Below, one piece after another: positions 21,301 to 33,830 of a DNA stretch of 64,000 bases. How positions within the stretch are numbered: position 1 is the stretch's first letter; each line of letters begins with the position of its first letter. Below the pieces are notes generated by a model. It was given only the letters and a program-made list of their open reading frames with translations, did not search any database and had not been told where the DNA came from. The position numbers and the translations under genes are program-made. Source of the DNA: Mycogone perniciosa (lineage: Eukaryota; Ascomycota; Sordariomycetes; Hypocreales; Hypocreaceae); assembly GCA_025331125.1 (NCBI GenBank), contig JAOALB010000108.1, positions 124,001 to 188,000 on the forward strand. The letters run 5' to 3'.

Positions 21301-24300
21301 ATTTCGGCGAAGTGAGGCGAGAGCCTTAGCCTGTGATCCAAGTGTACCCTTCACCATTCCACAGCAGACCGGATGAGATCCGAGCTCAAGCCAGATGGTC
21401 GAGGCATCGGCACCAAGTCCAAGAGACGGTGGTGCAGCCGCCAACGCGCCTTCAAAGTCGACCTTGCCTCTACAAGCCGACATCAAATACGACGCGTCCA
21501 GGGTATCAACCTCTCCAGCGGGAACGACCTTTCCGAGTAAGGGTGACAGCACAGGAATGTGAGGCGGATGGAAAGTAACTGCTTGAGCAGCTGAGTGCTT
21601 AAAGTCGATGAGGATGGGATCAACTTGAGCAGAGTGGAAGGCGAAAGGAACTTCCAACCTAACAGTCTCGACGCCCAACTTGGAGGCAGCTTCTGCCGCC
21701 TTTGCGATGCTGTCCACAGGCCCAGCAATGACATGGCCAGATGGTTGATTCGAGCAGGCCAGCTCACATGTAGGGGCACCGGAGAGGATTCGGTCTACGG
21801 ACTGTAATGGCCCCTTGACAGCCAACATAGAATGTGTGCCCGCAGTGCAGCGAGTCTCGAGCAACGAAGCACGCATGCCAACCAGGTAGACGGCGTCAGC
21901 CGCGCTGATCACACCGGCTGCATGAAGAGCTGCATACTCACCAAGACTGTGGCCGACCACAGCTGTGGGCACGACACCCCAAGTCGTCCACAGCTCATAC
22001 AACGCAATCTGGACACAGGTCAGCACGAGCTGGGAGGCAACGACATTAACGCTGTCGAGGCTTTCCGCAGAAACAGATCCATTAATCAGCCCAATGAAGG
22101 ATGGGAAACCTTGCTTCTGTGCAAGCCGATCCAGACGAGAGATGCTTCGTCGGAAGATAGCGTTGGACTCAAAAAGAGTTCTTCCTAGGCCAGCATAGAG
22201 GGTGCCCTGGCCGGAGAACATGAAGACCACGCGAGACTTCTTCTTAGCTGCTGTAGGAATGGGTTTCAAGTCCCCAAGGGAAGCACGAATCTCGCTCGCC
22301 CGGGTTGTGAGTGAGGCAATAATCGACGCTGTGTCTGAACCCGAGATTGCCACGCGGTAGTTGTGGTGCATACGTCGCGCAGTAGTCGTGTAAGAGAGTG
22401 CCGGGAGGGAGACCTCGGCCCTTGATCCCTGGTTCTTCGAAACGTACGAAAGTAGTCCATCGATGTTGTTGATCAGAGATTGTGGTGTCTTGGCTGTGAC
22501 CGTGACAATATGTGAGGACCTGGGGTCCTCGCCCTCTGTGGGTTGACGCAGAGGCGCATCTTCGAGTAGAACTGCCGTGTTACCTCCCGCAGCGCTGAAG
22601 TTGTTCAGAAACACAGCTCGTTTGCCCCTTACGGTATCCTCGCGTCGCCACGGTGTCGTCTGCATGGCGATTTGTACACCACGCTGGTCCAGGTCTAGAG
22701 GATAATGGCGGTTGATCCGCGTCTTAATGCCGCAGTGACGGGGGATCTCGCTGTGCTTCATCATCATTAGAATCTTGATAAGTGAGCTGACTCCAGACGC
22801 GGATCCAGCATGTCCGATATTTGCTTTCGCAGAGCCAAGGAAGAGAGGCCTTGGGACACCGCCCTGTGTACGCTTGTAGTCTGGGGCAAAAACGGACAGC
22901 ACTGAGTTCATCTCGGTTGCGTCACCAGCCTGTGTGCCGGTTCCGTGCATCTCGACGTAGCTAACGTCGAGAGGATCAAGGTTCGAGTTGCGAATGATGT
23001 GCTTGAAGACACTGGCTTGGTCTCCTTCATGGGGTCGGGTAATGCTTTCTGTCTGCCCACAATGATTTGTGTTAGTACCAACAATGACACCGAAGATAGG
23101 GTCATTATCCGCTTCCGCATCTTCTAGTCGCTTCAGGATCACTGTTGCAACGGCATCGGACCGGCAGTATCCGCTTGCACCGTCATCAAAGGCGTTGCAG
23201 TTGCCAGTGGTTGAAAGGAAGTGCCCCCTGTCCAAGCCAGCAAAGTTGTCTGGGTTTGTGAGAACATTGGTGCCGCCCGCAATGGCTGTATCACACTCGC
23301 CCCTCCACAAGCAACCACATGCAAGCTGGATGGCAGCAAAGCTAGAGGAGCAGGCCGTATCTATGCTCAAACTCGGGCCAGAGAAACGGAAAAAGTAACT
23401 GATGCGGCCAGGGACAAAAGCACGGTTACCACCAGGGATAAAGTAGGTACCAACGTCTTGGCCACTATTAACCTCACGCCAGTCGTCGCTAGTAGTGCCA
23501 AAGAAGACGCCCACACGGTCCTGTTGTGTACTAGGCGTGCGGTTTCGTACCATACCAGCCATCTCCATGGCTTCGTAAGTCGTCGTGATGGCGAGTCGCT
23601 GCGCTGGGTCGGTGTTCTCAGCCTCGCGTGGGGACATGTTGAAGAATCGAGTGTCGAAAAGGCCTGGCTCATCGATAAAGCAACCATACTTGACTCGGCT
23701 GGTGTTCTTCGTCTTGCCAGTTGGGTCATAGTGTGACTTCCAGTCAAACCGGTCGGCAGGGATCTCACGATGCACATCGCGAGCAGCTCGCAACAACTCC
23801 CAAAACGCTTCGTTGGACTCCGCTGAAGGGAAACGACCCGAGTAGCCCACGATGGCAATCTTGGAGTCACTAAAACGCCCAGTTGGTTGAGAACTGGTCG
23901 CTTCGTTGTTGGCTGCTGGCTGTGAGGGATCTGTGACAGTGATTTGTAGGTCCGGACTATCCTTGTTAAGTGATGTGGTGACCATGGAAGTGGCATTGCT
24001 CGAGAATGGCACAATATTGCATTGGCTGTGCTGTGATTGTAACAAATGATGGAATGACGCCAGCATCAGATCCCATCTGACGGGCTCTTTTAGAGCCGCT
24101 TGGACAACAGACCGCAGTAGACCCCTGAAGTTAGTTGCTGCGATAACTTCTCCTGTAGAGGTTGAGAGGAAGGGTAGCGGGGGAATTTGGTTAGCACTCA
24201 AGACTTCCCCATCCTGGCTAAAACTAGGACAGTTGGCTACAGCTTCGTCTACATCAGCTTCATCGAAGAGAAGTGATGTATGATACGGTGAGTTGACGTC

Positions 24301-25210
24301 CAAGTAGCGAACTCTAAGTTGTTCAGAATGGACCGCCACAAAATCCTTTAGGACTTTAGGTGTGCCGCTAAGAGTCGTCGCCTTTCCTGGTGTGATGGCA
24401 CTAATCCACAAAGTGGAATCGCGGAAAGGTTGCTGATAGTGAAGGTCAGCCTATTGTTCGGGAGTGTTTTATAATAGATCCCGCTTCTCCATAGAATATG
24501 TTCCACTCACCCTTTGTGCTTTGTACTCCCCTACCATCGAGGCCAGCTTGGAATCTCCTAATGGGCTTATGATAGCAGACCATGAGTTGTTGTCTTGGGA
24601 CCTTGTCTGTCTCAGTGAGAGTGATTTGCCCACAAGATAAGAACGAAAGGCCGTGCCAAAAGCGGCCATCACAGCGTCGACTCCATTTGACACCAGGTCT
24701 GGTAGACTTTGTGAACAGCTCACAGCTGCGGCAGCAAACCCGCCAGTGCATGGTCCGGTCACGTAGGTCTTCAATGGCGGAGGAAATGGTTGCGAAAGCT
24801 CTGTGAAATATCTGTCTAATGTTAGACCAAGACCCTGTCATATGATTGGAGAATGAATGACAACAATTAACTTACTTGATAGCCTGTGCTACTTGATGTA
24901 CACTCAAAAGAAAGAATGCTAAGACGGGAGTACCCTCTGTCTCGCCTAATCGTGAAAGTAGATCAACGAATGTGACGAAGTGAGGGAAGAGTTCTTGTTT
25001 TCTAGAAGGGAGGGACTCTATACGTCTCCGTAAAGCATAGTTTGACCGCTGGAAAAATGAAGTGAGAAGTGGATTGGTCTTGACGTGGAGCAAACGCCGT
25101 AGTGAATCTTCGAATTGGATAAGACTAAGATCGCCAAATAGAAGCAACTGACTCTTTGCCTCAGAGCAATCCATCCCTAGGTTGGACGAAGTCCCAGTAT
25201 GCACCATCAT
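18314..25210 (-). CDS. Non-reducing polyketide synthase, SAT-KS-AT-PT-ACP-ACP-TE
   Basis: Five exons (24876-25210, 24511-24811, 20911-24432, 20074-20841, 18314-19990) give about 2200 residues. The SAT domain has GPCTG (Cys133) and His264. KS starts near 403 with DTACSSS (Cys573), His708 (EMHGTG) and His753 (NIGHAG). AT has GHSLGEY (Ser1041). The PT double hotdog has His1376 (GHVVNGAALCPS) and Asp1565 (WIDSLGH). Two ACPs carry phosphopantetheine sites in LGIDSLLSL (Ser1729) and VGVDSLLSL (Ser1848), joined by a Ser/Asp/Thr linker. The TE/cyclase has GGWSAGG (Ser2024), Asp2053 and His2176. No reducing or methyltransferase domain is present. The enzyme should make and release an aromatic polyketide in the cytosol. 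The start of the last exon is uncertain: the conserved PT-ACP linker FQGVPRSVLGNLLP is encoded at 19978-20018 but is out of frame with the ACPs by one base, so it must lie in the intron or the sequence has an indel. The synthase is divergent from the EthD gene. Confidence 0.95.
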
Positions 25211-25805
25211 GAAGTCGTTGATGTTGTGAAGTTAGAATTCCGTCAATGTAAGACATGGCAGATGGAAAAATGGCATAGTGGGCGAGTCACTTATAATATA
25301 TTGTCTGATGTGTTGCTACCACAAGCTAGGATGACAAGCATGTAGGCTAGCGTTCGCCATCATGCAGCCTCATTGCCTAAGTAGAAGTATCTGATGAATA
25401 ATGAGCCCGGAAAGCTGAACGGGGAATCGATATCTTGACCCCTGCCACAGTGTAATAGGAATTTCATCAATTCCCGTAAGCACAAAGCTGATCCTTCATG
25501 GAACAAAAGGGAGTGTATCGAGTGTGCGTGATAGGTAAACCCTACTGTGACTGTATACAGAGTCGGGTAGAGGAGCCTGCTAGATTCGGTTCAAGTTTGT
25601 CCGAGACAGACGATACGGAAGCGAGTCTGACATGATGATAAAATCATCATATCTTGTGCTAACAGTTCATTAAGGATTCAGTACAGCAAACCTTCTCTCC
25701 AGGCACACACATTGTGGACAGGGATCGGAGGTCTCGGTCTACTATTTCCGAACCTGATATGGACTGTTAAGGAGATAACGAAACCTTGGACAAATTTTCA
25801 AGTCG

Positions 25806-25816
25806 CCGGGACCCGG
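25806..25816. promoter_or_regulatory. Palindrome CCGGGACCCGG, candidate regulator site
   Basis: A 5+1+5 inverted repeat sharing the CGGGACCCG core with 13306-13318. Confidence 0.45.
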
Positions 25817-25999
25817 AATCCAGTGATGGAGAGTTTTCATGCACATCAAAGAACGTGCTCATAGCTGCTGCTCCTATCTACATGGGCTCCATGTGGCTCG
25901 AATGGTTGGGTGGAAATTCCAAGGCTCTCAAGGCTTTTTTTCTCAGGGGTTGTTCATGGTAGGTTGCGATCCTGCAGCTCTGAAGACAAACTTCGGACG

Positions 26000-26011
26000 C
26001 CGGATTCCGAG
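26000..26011. promoter_or_regulatory. CCGGATTCCGAG element shared with the prenyltransferase promoter
   Basis: Holds CGG-ATT-CCG, an inverted CGG pair with a three-base spacer, and matches 10882-10893 over all 12 bases. Confidence 0.45.
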
Positions 26012-26259
26012 ATATTATTAGCACCACAAAGCCAATAAGCCGATCCCAACACGCACAGACAGGCCCACACTGACAGGAATACTACAGCTAATGCGAAAAT
26101 ATATTGGATAGAAATCCCGGCATTCTGTGATGGATTCTCTTTCTCCGTCACAATTGAAAAGCTGTCTGCTCTGAACGTCATTGGCTGGCGTGCGGCAGTG
26201 TGATTATTTGCAGTTCCTCTTGACTAGGTAGTCTAGATTCTGACGACATATCCTCCATA

Positions 26260-26785
26260 ATGGCTTCAGAAATCCCCCGTTCTCGCAAGCTATTTGCTCT
26301 CACTATCTTCGGTTACAGAAAGGGGGGTATGGATGAGGCAGATTATCATAAGTACATGAGCGAGGTTCACGCCAATCATCTCAAGGCCCTTTTGGCCAAA
26401 AATGATATTATCTCTTATACGATGGTATGTCTACCCAGATACCTCCACTGCACTAGCTAGAGTAGCCCATGTATGGTATCCTGTTTCCGTTGTTGAGTCG
26501 CTAAACTTGTGTTTCTGTCAAAAGCAACACAACTCCAGCGATTTGAATCAACCTTTCATTCGAAAAGCCTACGGTGATCACGTTGCGGAGGCGAATACTT
26601 CGGACTGCGATGCAGTCGTTCAACTCGTTTTCAAGGATTTCGAAGATTACCTTCGAGTGCGAAACGACCCGCATTTCATCAATGTCGTAGGCCCTGACCA
26701 CGTCAACTTTGCCGATCCGAAGAGAACCCGATTCTCTATGGGTTGGTATGAGGTCCATGTTGCAGATGGTAAAGTGATATCCTAG
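26260..26785 (+). CDS. EthD-domain dimeric alpha/beta-barrel protein
   Basis: Two exons (26260-26424 and 26525-26785) give 141 residues. KLFALTIFGYRKGGMDEADY is the first strand and loop of an EthD barrel, followed by the YHKYMSEVHANHLKALLAKN helix with the conserved His, then IISYT, the C-terminal barrel strand near VVQLVFKDFEDYLRVR, and the PDHVNFADPKRTRFSMGW ending typical of fungal pathway members. Small EthD proteins are frequent partners of non-reducing synthases, where relatives act as dehydratases or decarboxylases of anthrone- and naphthol-type intermediates. The precise reaction here is unknown. There is no signal peptide. It shares a 1.05 kb divergent promoter with the synthase, which strongly supports cluster membership. 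Confidence 0.88.
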
Positions 26786-29700
26786 TCCTACGGCGTCTCA
26801 TACGTGGCGAGATTTAGATGAGCCTACATGGGAATTGAGAAGTGTACGTTTCATGAGTGGTTAGGGAGCTAGTCAAGTGGAGGAAAATACATAATCTTAA
26901 AACGCATAATATAGTAAGCGAATGCTTGCGTTTTGATAGGCGTTGTATATGAACACCAGAAACTCTCACTGCTTCTGATAGCATTTTGTTGCGATGAGAT
27001 GAAAACTGGTGAATGGGATAGGCAATGCTGATTATTATTCCCAAATAGTGCCTATTTGATCTGAGATTAATCGGAGACTACCTATTGGATGACTTACGAA
27101 CCTGCTGCATGGACATGTACAAGAGCCCTTGATCCTGGATGCTGCGAACGACCCCATGAAGGCATATGCAACGAGTCAGCAAAACTCTATAACAGTAACC
27201 CAAAATAGAAGGTTACATCCATAGTCAAAGCTCAATTCTCATGCATCACAGTGTAGGGTAGCCGTGCAGACGCCACCATCTCGAAAGTTTGGCGCCTTAT
27301 CGTCCTCACAGCCGGGTGTGAAACGGGTAATTTTAGACACCGTATCGGTCTAATAGATGAACTCGATGTACGTAATCTGTATGTCTCAGAGCCGTCTTAG
27401 ACCCTTGGTACTTAGCATAACGGAGTATGATTATAATAATCCCTGGGGTTTCCAAATTCAGGACGTTGTCAGAGTAGACTCCCCATGGTGTAGCCTTGCA
27501 TGTTGGGACCACAGATACATAGTAGTAATCAATCCGATTATCCGCCGGTGTGGGTTTTTGGAGATAGTAATTCCCTAGTCGGCGTTCATTCTCGGGCTAT
27601 GGCCGAGTCTTTTTGTGACAAATTTTAAGCCTGGGCATGATCCTGGGGGCTGACCAGGGTAGAGCCCTTGGCAACCATACCGTTCGTAGCATCTCTAGCC
27701 ATTCTCAGCATTCCAACAGTATGCATAACACGAAAGTCGGTTCTTTTGTCTTTCCTCTGACTAGGTATTTGAGCCAAGGAGCATTTGAGTACGTGGCACA
27801 AAGACAGGGCTTCCGTAACATCACTGCCACGTGCTAGCCTAAACATGCACAATCAGCAAAGGATCCAAATAAGCATGGACAGTCCGAGAATCATGCTCGT
27901 GGCACTTAGGGCGAAGGGTGTCGGAACTTGTTAGGCACTGTGTTCCTGCTCCGAGCCAGGCTAAATAAAATTCCAGGGGAATCTTCACGGTGAACATAAT
28001 TGGGTTAAGCCTATTATGACAGTGAGGAATTACTAAGAGTTATCATTGGCGTCCACCTTCCGTCTGTGATTAGTTGCACATACTAGTACATAGTATTCTC
28101 ACTTTATCCCTAACCTAACCCATACGATGGCAGGCCCCGAAGCGGGAGGCGCGTTGATCCCGTCGGACCATTGCTAATATAGAACATTGGGGTTCCCTGG
28201 CGGGTTCCCGCCCAGGTTTGCTGCAGAGGGCATGCCAGAGGACCAAGACACCGGATCATGATGCGATGCGATGGGGTGCATCATGAATGCCATTGACTTT
28301 CAAGACTATTCCGAAAACTTGGGGAAGGATTACCATCCACGCGGCTGTCGTTACATTGCGACATGTGCTTCCTTTTTTTGCTTACTTACATGGCCCCTCC
28401 AAATTCCTAGGCGTACCTCCAAACCCCGGGCGCGTCCCAGGGCTCCTGTGAACCACATACCACTTGTAGTAAGCTCTACGGAGGCGCGGATGTGTGTGGT
28501 AGGATCTCAGCACGTCACGACTAGGGGCCGGCCGAATCTGCATATATAGGATCTCCAAGAGATCAAATCCCAGGGTAAGAAGGATCCCCGCTAACCTAGA
28601 AAAGTAGGCATTCTAGACCGGCTGCTGCAACATACCTACTATCTGTAGGTTTGGCCAAGATGAAGAGGTTCAATAGACTCCAGCCATGTTGAGGCCGTGC
28701 TCGGATTACGTTGTGCCGACTCGAAGTCTCCAGGGTCACACTTTATTAGGGGAGTCCACCACTGATAGCAGTACTCCGTACTCCGTGCGGAGTACTTCGT
28801 ACAACCCATCGAAATGTATGAGTATTGACGCTGGTAAGGCTGATCCGGGCGCACCAACCACGGCAACACGGGTACTAGTAATAGCATTCTCAGCCAGACT
28901 CTCAGGGGTATGACACGGAGCAAACCTCCGCCAAAGCCATTCCATCCACCTTCAGGTGGAGGCTGAAGTACGAAGTAGGGCACTGCACTACGACGAATCA
29001 AACAAATTATGCTGACATATGGGATCCGACCTTGTCCTATTTGTCAACGGCAACTGGACGCCAAAGCGATTTTCGTTGGGTTTCTAGGCTGATTATGAAC
29101 GAAATAACTTGATTCAATGTCGATTCCCATTTAGAATATGCGTAATCTGGGATGTTGAAGGACATCTTTGGTATTCTCTATGTGAAAGTTGTGTTGAAGA
29201 AGTGACGCTCTCTAATGTAATCGGGGAGCTAAGTGACGAAGGAGCTCTGACGACGCAACCGAGCTGATAAAAGTCATTCCAGGAAGTTTGTCCCTCGTGC
29301 GCACTAGCTAGGCACTTTTGGACTAATTTATCTCATCATCACACGCCCTGGCGTTGCTGGTGAGAAGTAATAATATGGAGTACAGAGGAAGGCGGAGTAG
29401 TAGATAAACTCCTATTGTTCAAAACTCCGAAGAACCGAAGAACCTTCTTCCGTACGGAGTACACTTTGCCCTGGAGCACTCCATGCATTAGCGCTTATTT
29501 CACTAAAGCTTGTGTTCCAATTTGCCGACAGGGTGCATCTTCGTATTTATTTCAGGGCTGATTGATATGTCCTACAGTGACTAAACCCTAGCTTGTAGCA
29601 GGAATTTAGTGCCAGATAACTCTGCTCAAAGTACCTCGTAGTGGTAAATGCTAGCTATATGTATGGCGTATTATTATACACCTCTCGTTTCCGTTAGAGC

Positions 29701-29869
29701 TCTAGCATATATATATGGTAAGCCCTCAACAGCATCCAGCACGCTGCAAACAGAATTTCCATCCTTTATTTAGCTTGCCCATTAAGTTCAGAATACTCGA
29801 ACAGGGGTCTCTATCTGCCTAGGTATCCCGTGCTTATCATCGTGGGGTTAGGTCCCATCATTACCACCA
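26786..29869. other. 3 kb intergenic region without a supported gene
   Basis: Frames here are short and disordered, and I cannot link any by splice sites to a domain. The region has several TACTCCGTA/TACGGAGTA motifs, densest at 28771-28801 and near 29450-29462. The right end is the promoter of the zinc-cluster regulator. Confidence 0.5.
28771..28801. repeat. Overlapping TACTCCG / CGGAGTA palindrome
   Basis: GTACTCCG appears twice, the second copy followed by TG-free contact with its inverse to form GTACTCCGTGCGGAGTAC-type symmetry, then TTCGTAC. It is the strongest example of a short palindromic motif that recurs between genes across the window. Confidence 0.55.
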
Positions 29870-32684
29870 ATGGATACATCAAGAACAGAGGTAAGAGAGT
29901 GTCTCTTCTAACTACTGTTGGCCTTCTATGATCAGGCGTTGACGATTATTGGTAATTTTAACGTAGAGCTGTTCAACACACGACGGAGCTTGCACAGCAT
30001 GCCGAGCACGCAAAATTAAGTGCGGGCGAGAGAAGCCGCAATGTGGCAGCTGCATAAAAGACAAGGCTGAGTGCAGCTACTCGCCGCCACCCAAAAGGGT
30101 AAATTATGTCAAAGTCCTGTATGCCGCTGTCTTTCCCTGATCGCACCGGTGACAGACATTTGTGCTACTTTTACAGTTGCTAATCACTCCCATTCTCTTG
30201 CCTAGATGCCAAAATGTGGATGATATCCAGGGACGCCTGGTTGCAATGCAAGGAGAGCTGCTGTCATTGACAGAAGCTCTGAAGAATGGTGCCATGACTG
30301 AAAAGCCCGAGTGCCGCGTCACTCCGTCAAAAAGCAGGTCCTCCTCTTTCTTGGGTCCTCTATCAGTATCCCCGGGCCATGGCAGCTTGGAGCCCTCCTT
30401 CGCTGCATCAGGACATGTCATACGGGACAGTGTAACCCAAGTGGAGAGGTACTACGGCCCGTGGACACTGGTTGCACTATGCCGTGATTTTGGCGAGAAT
30501 CTGGCATCTTGTATGACGATGGATGAAAACGGTGATGCCAACAGTCTTGTTGAGGACATGCTCACAAACATGATGGCTGAAATGATCCACAACACTTCTA
30601 GCTTGGATCATCAACGCAGGCTGGAGGAGTCCATGGCTACAAATTGGTCAAAAAAGATCGATAACCCATGTTGTCTGCCGCCACGACAGCTTTTAGCCAT
30701 GACCCTAGAGGGCTTCCTCAAGAATGCGAATTACAACACTGATATCTTCAGCCACAAAACAATCTCAGATGCTGTGGAGCGCGTCTACAGCAAACCCCAG
30801 TCGGATCCATCATTAGAGACATGGGCGGTATGCTTCAATCTCATTATCCTCTTGATGCTTGGCGCGGAGAACCCACTGCTTAGTGACGATCCGTTTGTGC
30901 GGCCTCTCCTACAGGCTGTGCAAGCGGCAGCACAAAAGAGAACTTTGTTTACAGTACCTTCACTGGTTGGCATACAGGCATTGGCTCTTCTTGTGAGTAA
31001 TTATGGCTTACGATACCGGTTGGGCGTCCCCCCAGTGTTGTTGTGTTACTAACATCACGAATGGCGGTAGAGTCTCTTGATGCAACAAAATTACCCCGAT
31101 GAATCACTGGGTGATTATGCCTTTGTTCAGGCATGCACTCTTGCGCGGCAAGCTGGGCTTCATCAGCACAGCTATGATGCACCTAGGCCTCATCTGGCTG
31201 CCGACGAGACAGCCGAGAGGCTCAAGGTCTTTCGGTCCTTGTACACGCGTGACCGATATTCAGCTATGCTCCGAGGATCACCAACTTGGCTGCCAGGCGG
31301 GATGCCGACTCTGGGCAAGCAGATGCAGGACTGCAGGGCCTGCACAGCACATTGGCAACTGGCCTATTTACAGGACGATATTTTGCATCGCATGGCCACC
31401 ATAGAGGCAGCTGGCGAGACAGATGCCCTCTTGGGGCTTCTCCAAAGACTGGAAACGTGGGGCAAACCACACATCAGCTTTTCATTTGCCGAACCTATAT
31501 CCGTGGATGAGCTCTCAATCCATCTGGCCTTTCTTGGTACGAGAATGCGGGTGACTAGCAGTCTCGCCTCACTTGGGGGCAATTCATCGAATGGAGCCTC
31601 GCCAACCGACGAGGTATTACGTGACGCTCGTCTCGCTTCCCTCCTCTTGGTGAAGTCTTGCGGTGTCCATTTTAGCGAGCCCTTGGAAGACCTGGTAAGG
31701 AGTCTTGTCCAGGAAAACCTTCATGGCAAAGAAACGGCTAAAGCGGTGACCGATAATCCTGTCTCAACTACAATGCCGTCCCCAGACTCTTCTCATGCCG
31801 GTTCTATAAACCTGGAGCAAAGGCATCATAATGAAGAAGCCAACGCCTTTTCCCCACCCATTTCCTCCCCTTCACAATCTTCATCTTCACCCAAGTATCT
31901 TCCACCACACCATCTAGTGAGCGTGTTTCCTTCGGCCACACCGTTTGTTCTAGCCAGACATATATTGGATCTCAGCCCTAATACCCCAATTACGGTGTCG
32001 CAGACATCAAGGCCGTCTAGTCTCTTAAGCAAGGGTAAGGGGAAAGAAACGAACGCGGATATTGCCTTGTTGCAGGCTCTCCACGCTTGTTTCCGAATCG
32101 GACTTGAGCCAACACAAGCCACCCACCAGATACCTCGACCCAGTCAAGGATGGCAATTTGTCCGAGTGATAGAGCATCTACTTAGAATCATCAAATGTAT
32201 AAAACAGGGTCCAGAAGACGACATTATTGACTCCTTCATTCCCGCTGATGAGGCGGAGACCTACGAACCAATGTCATTTGAAACAAACCCGCCATTAGTG
32301 CCACCATTACCCATGGAAACCCTTACCCTTTATCATCAAGCTTCTCAACCGCCGTGGACCACGGCACATTACAATAGAGGACACCAGGAATCGAACGCAT
32401 ATTCGGGCACCAGCACCCCACTACAATCTTCGTCATATACCTTCTCATCGTCTTCGCTTCCGACCCCTCCTCCCCTAGTGTTTACAAACACGCCGGGAGA
32501 CTTCACTGGATTTATGAATACAAAAGACGATTCGCCCGATGCTTTTCTTTGGTGGAATGGCGACAGTAGTGGTCATAATGGTGCAACGAATGGACAGATG
32601 GTACAGTCACAAATGATAGAGGTAGGTCTTCAGTCTGACAGACAGATGAGAAAAAGAGCAAGGGTGGACCAAACTGATGTATGA
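29870..32684 (+). CDS. Zn(II)2Cys6 transcription factor, candidate cluster regulator
   Basis: Four exons (29870-29890, 29967-30118, 30206-30992, 31071-32684) give 857 residues. Exon 1 is only 21 bases. The zinc cluster lies at residues 14-40: CTACRARKIKCGREKPQCGS then CIKDKAEC, spaced C-x2-C-x6-C-x6-C-x2-C-x6-C, followed by the basic linker PPPKRVNY and a short coiled-coil-like stretch (DDIQGRLVAMQGELLSLTEAL). The middle region has a fungal-specific regulator domain (YPDESLGDYAFVQACTLARQ, then FRSLYTRDRYSAMLRGSP). The C-terminal third is rich in Ser, Pro and Thr and may be an activation region, ending in a basic MRKRARVD that could be a nuclear signal. It acts in the nucleus. It lies 3 kb beyond the EthD gene, so control of the polyketide cluster is plausible but not shown. 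Confidence 0.88.
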
Positions 32685-33830
32685 ATGAAATATGAAATGT
32701 GGGCATTCTCAAGACCTCTTCAGGCTGTTAGCGGGGCGTTAAATATGGCTTTGTTTGATACGGAAATTCAGTTTAGGTCAGCGGCCGTTTACTTTGAGTG
32801 CTATGAACTACGTATAGGGTTAGAAGGACAAATGTTCTTCCATAGAAATTTCGTTTTCGACCTCGAACTGAATTTACTAAACTTGTTTCATTCTCAGGAG
32901 AAAGCATCTTATGTATTATACATCCGGTAGTTAAGCTATGTGGTCACGTGAACATTGCCATCTTTTTACTGTATATTTTGTTAATATTAGGCCTAATGGA
33001 CAGTATTTGAAAAATTTCACAATACCATTACAAAATTTGGTCTTTTCATCTTCTCAACTTTAAATACCGACGTCTGCAATCTACATCTTGAGTAATATCT
33101 GAACATGCCTATTGATGAGCGAGAATTGATCCACAATTGAAGCCAACAATTTTACATTGTGGTGCTGCTGCTCTCCACACTTAGTAGTGATGAAGCAGTG
33201 TCTGTCTTTGAAGTCGGCAGTTGTTGGGCTGCGACTAGCATTCTGGTCTAATTGGCATCATCACCCGCTCCCGTTATGTCAGGAGTCAAGGGAGGCTAAA
33301 GGGATAACAAAGGGAGCCAGCCTCCCTTTACAAAGCCACGTAACTCTAAAAGGGTATATGTATAGAGATCATTGGGCCCTGTAGGAAAGAAGGGCAGAAA
33401 TCAATACAGTCACCTTATTACTCCTTGCTTGTTACCTACCTGTTACTTCTCGGCTAGGCCACCTCCCAGACTCTCTCACTCTCTTCTGGTCGTCCACAGT
33501 TTCTGACAGCCTGTATTCCTATTCAGAGTATGCATGCCTTTTAAATTACTATTCTTTTCTATAGCACTTTCTTTTATTCAGCAATACTTTATCCCCCTTA
33601 CCGTAAGAAACTATTTCCTCCTTGTTTTTTTATGCATTCAGATAACAGTATGTAACCATCATCCTCGATTGACGGCCAGGCCGACCGTATAATAGAACAG
33701 GGTAGTATTCGGATGGTTATAGGAAATTGCAGGGTGAAAGTCTATCAGGGGGTCCTAAGTTCCATACCTGGGAAACTATGAGACACAAAAATAGGTCTCT
33801 TTCGGATAATTACTCGGGGCTCAAAACTTA

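Larger units (their letters stand above)
25211..26259. promoter_or_regulatory. Shared divergent promoter, polyketide synthase / EthD protein
   Basis: These 1049 bases contain the palindrome CCGGGACCCGG (25806-25816), followed directly by AATCC, and CCGGATTCCGAG (26000-26011), identical to 12 bases in the oxidoreductase/prenyltransferase promoter. A TATAATATA stretch near 25293-25301 lies about 85 bases before the synthase start on its strand. No gene is supported here. Confidence 0.5.

Noticed and set aside
23221..24014. Long frames on both strands (171 and 215 codons) overlapping the synthase
   Set aside because: They lie in other frames of the strongly conserved KS region and have no domains.
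28639..29001. Minus-strand frame of 120 codons near the palindromic motif cluster
   Set aside because: It overlaps the palindromic repeat and has no domain or splice context.
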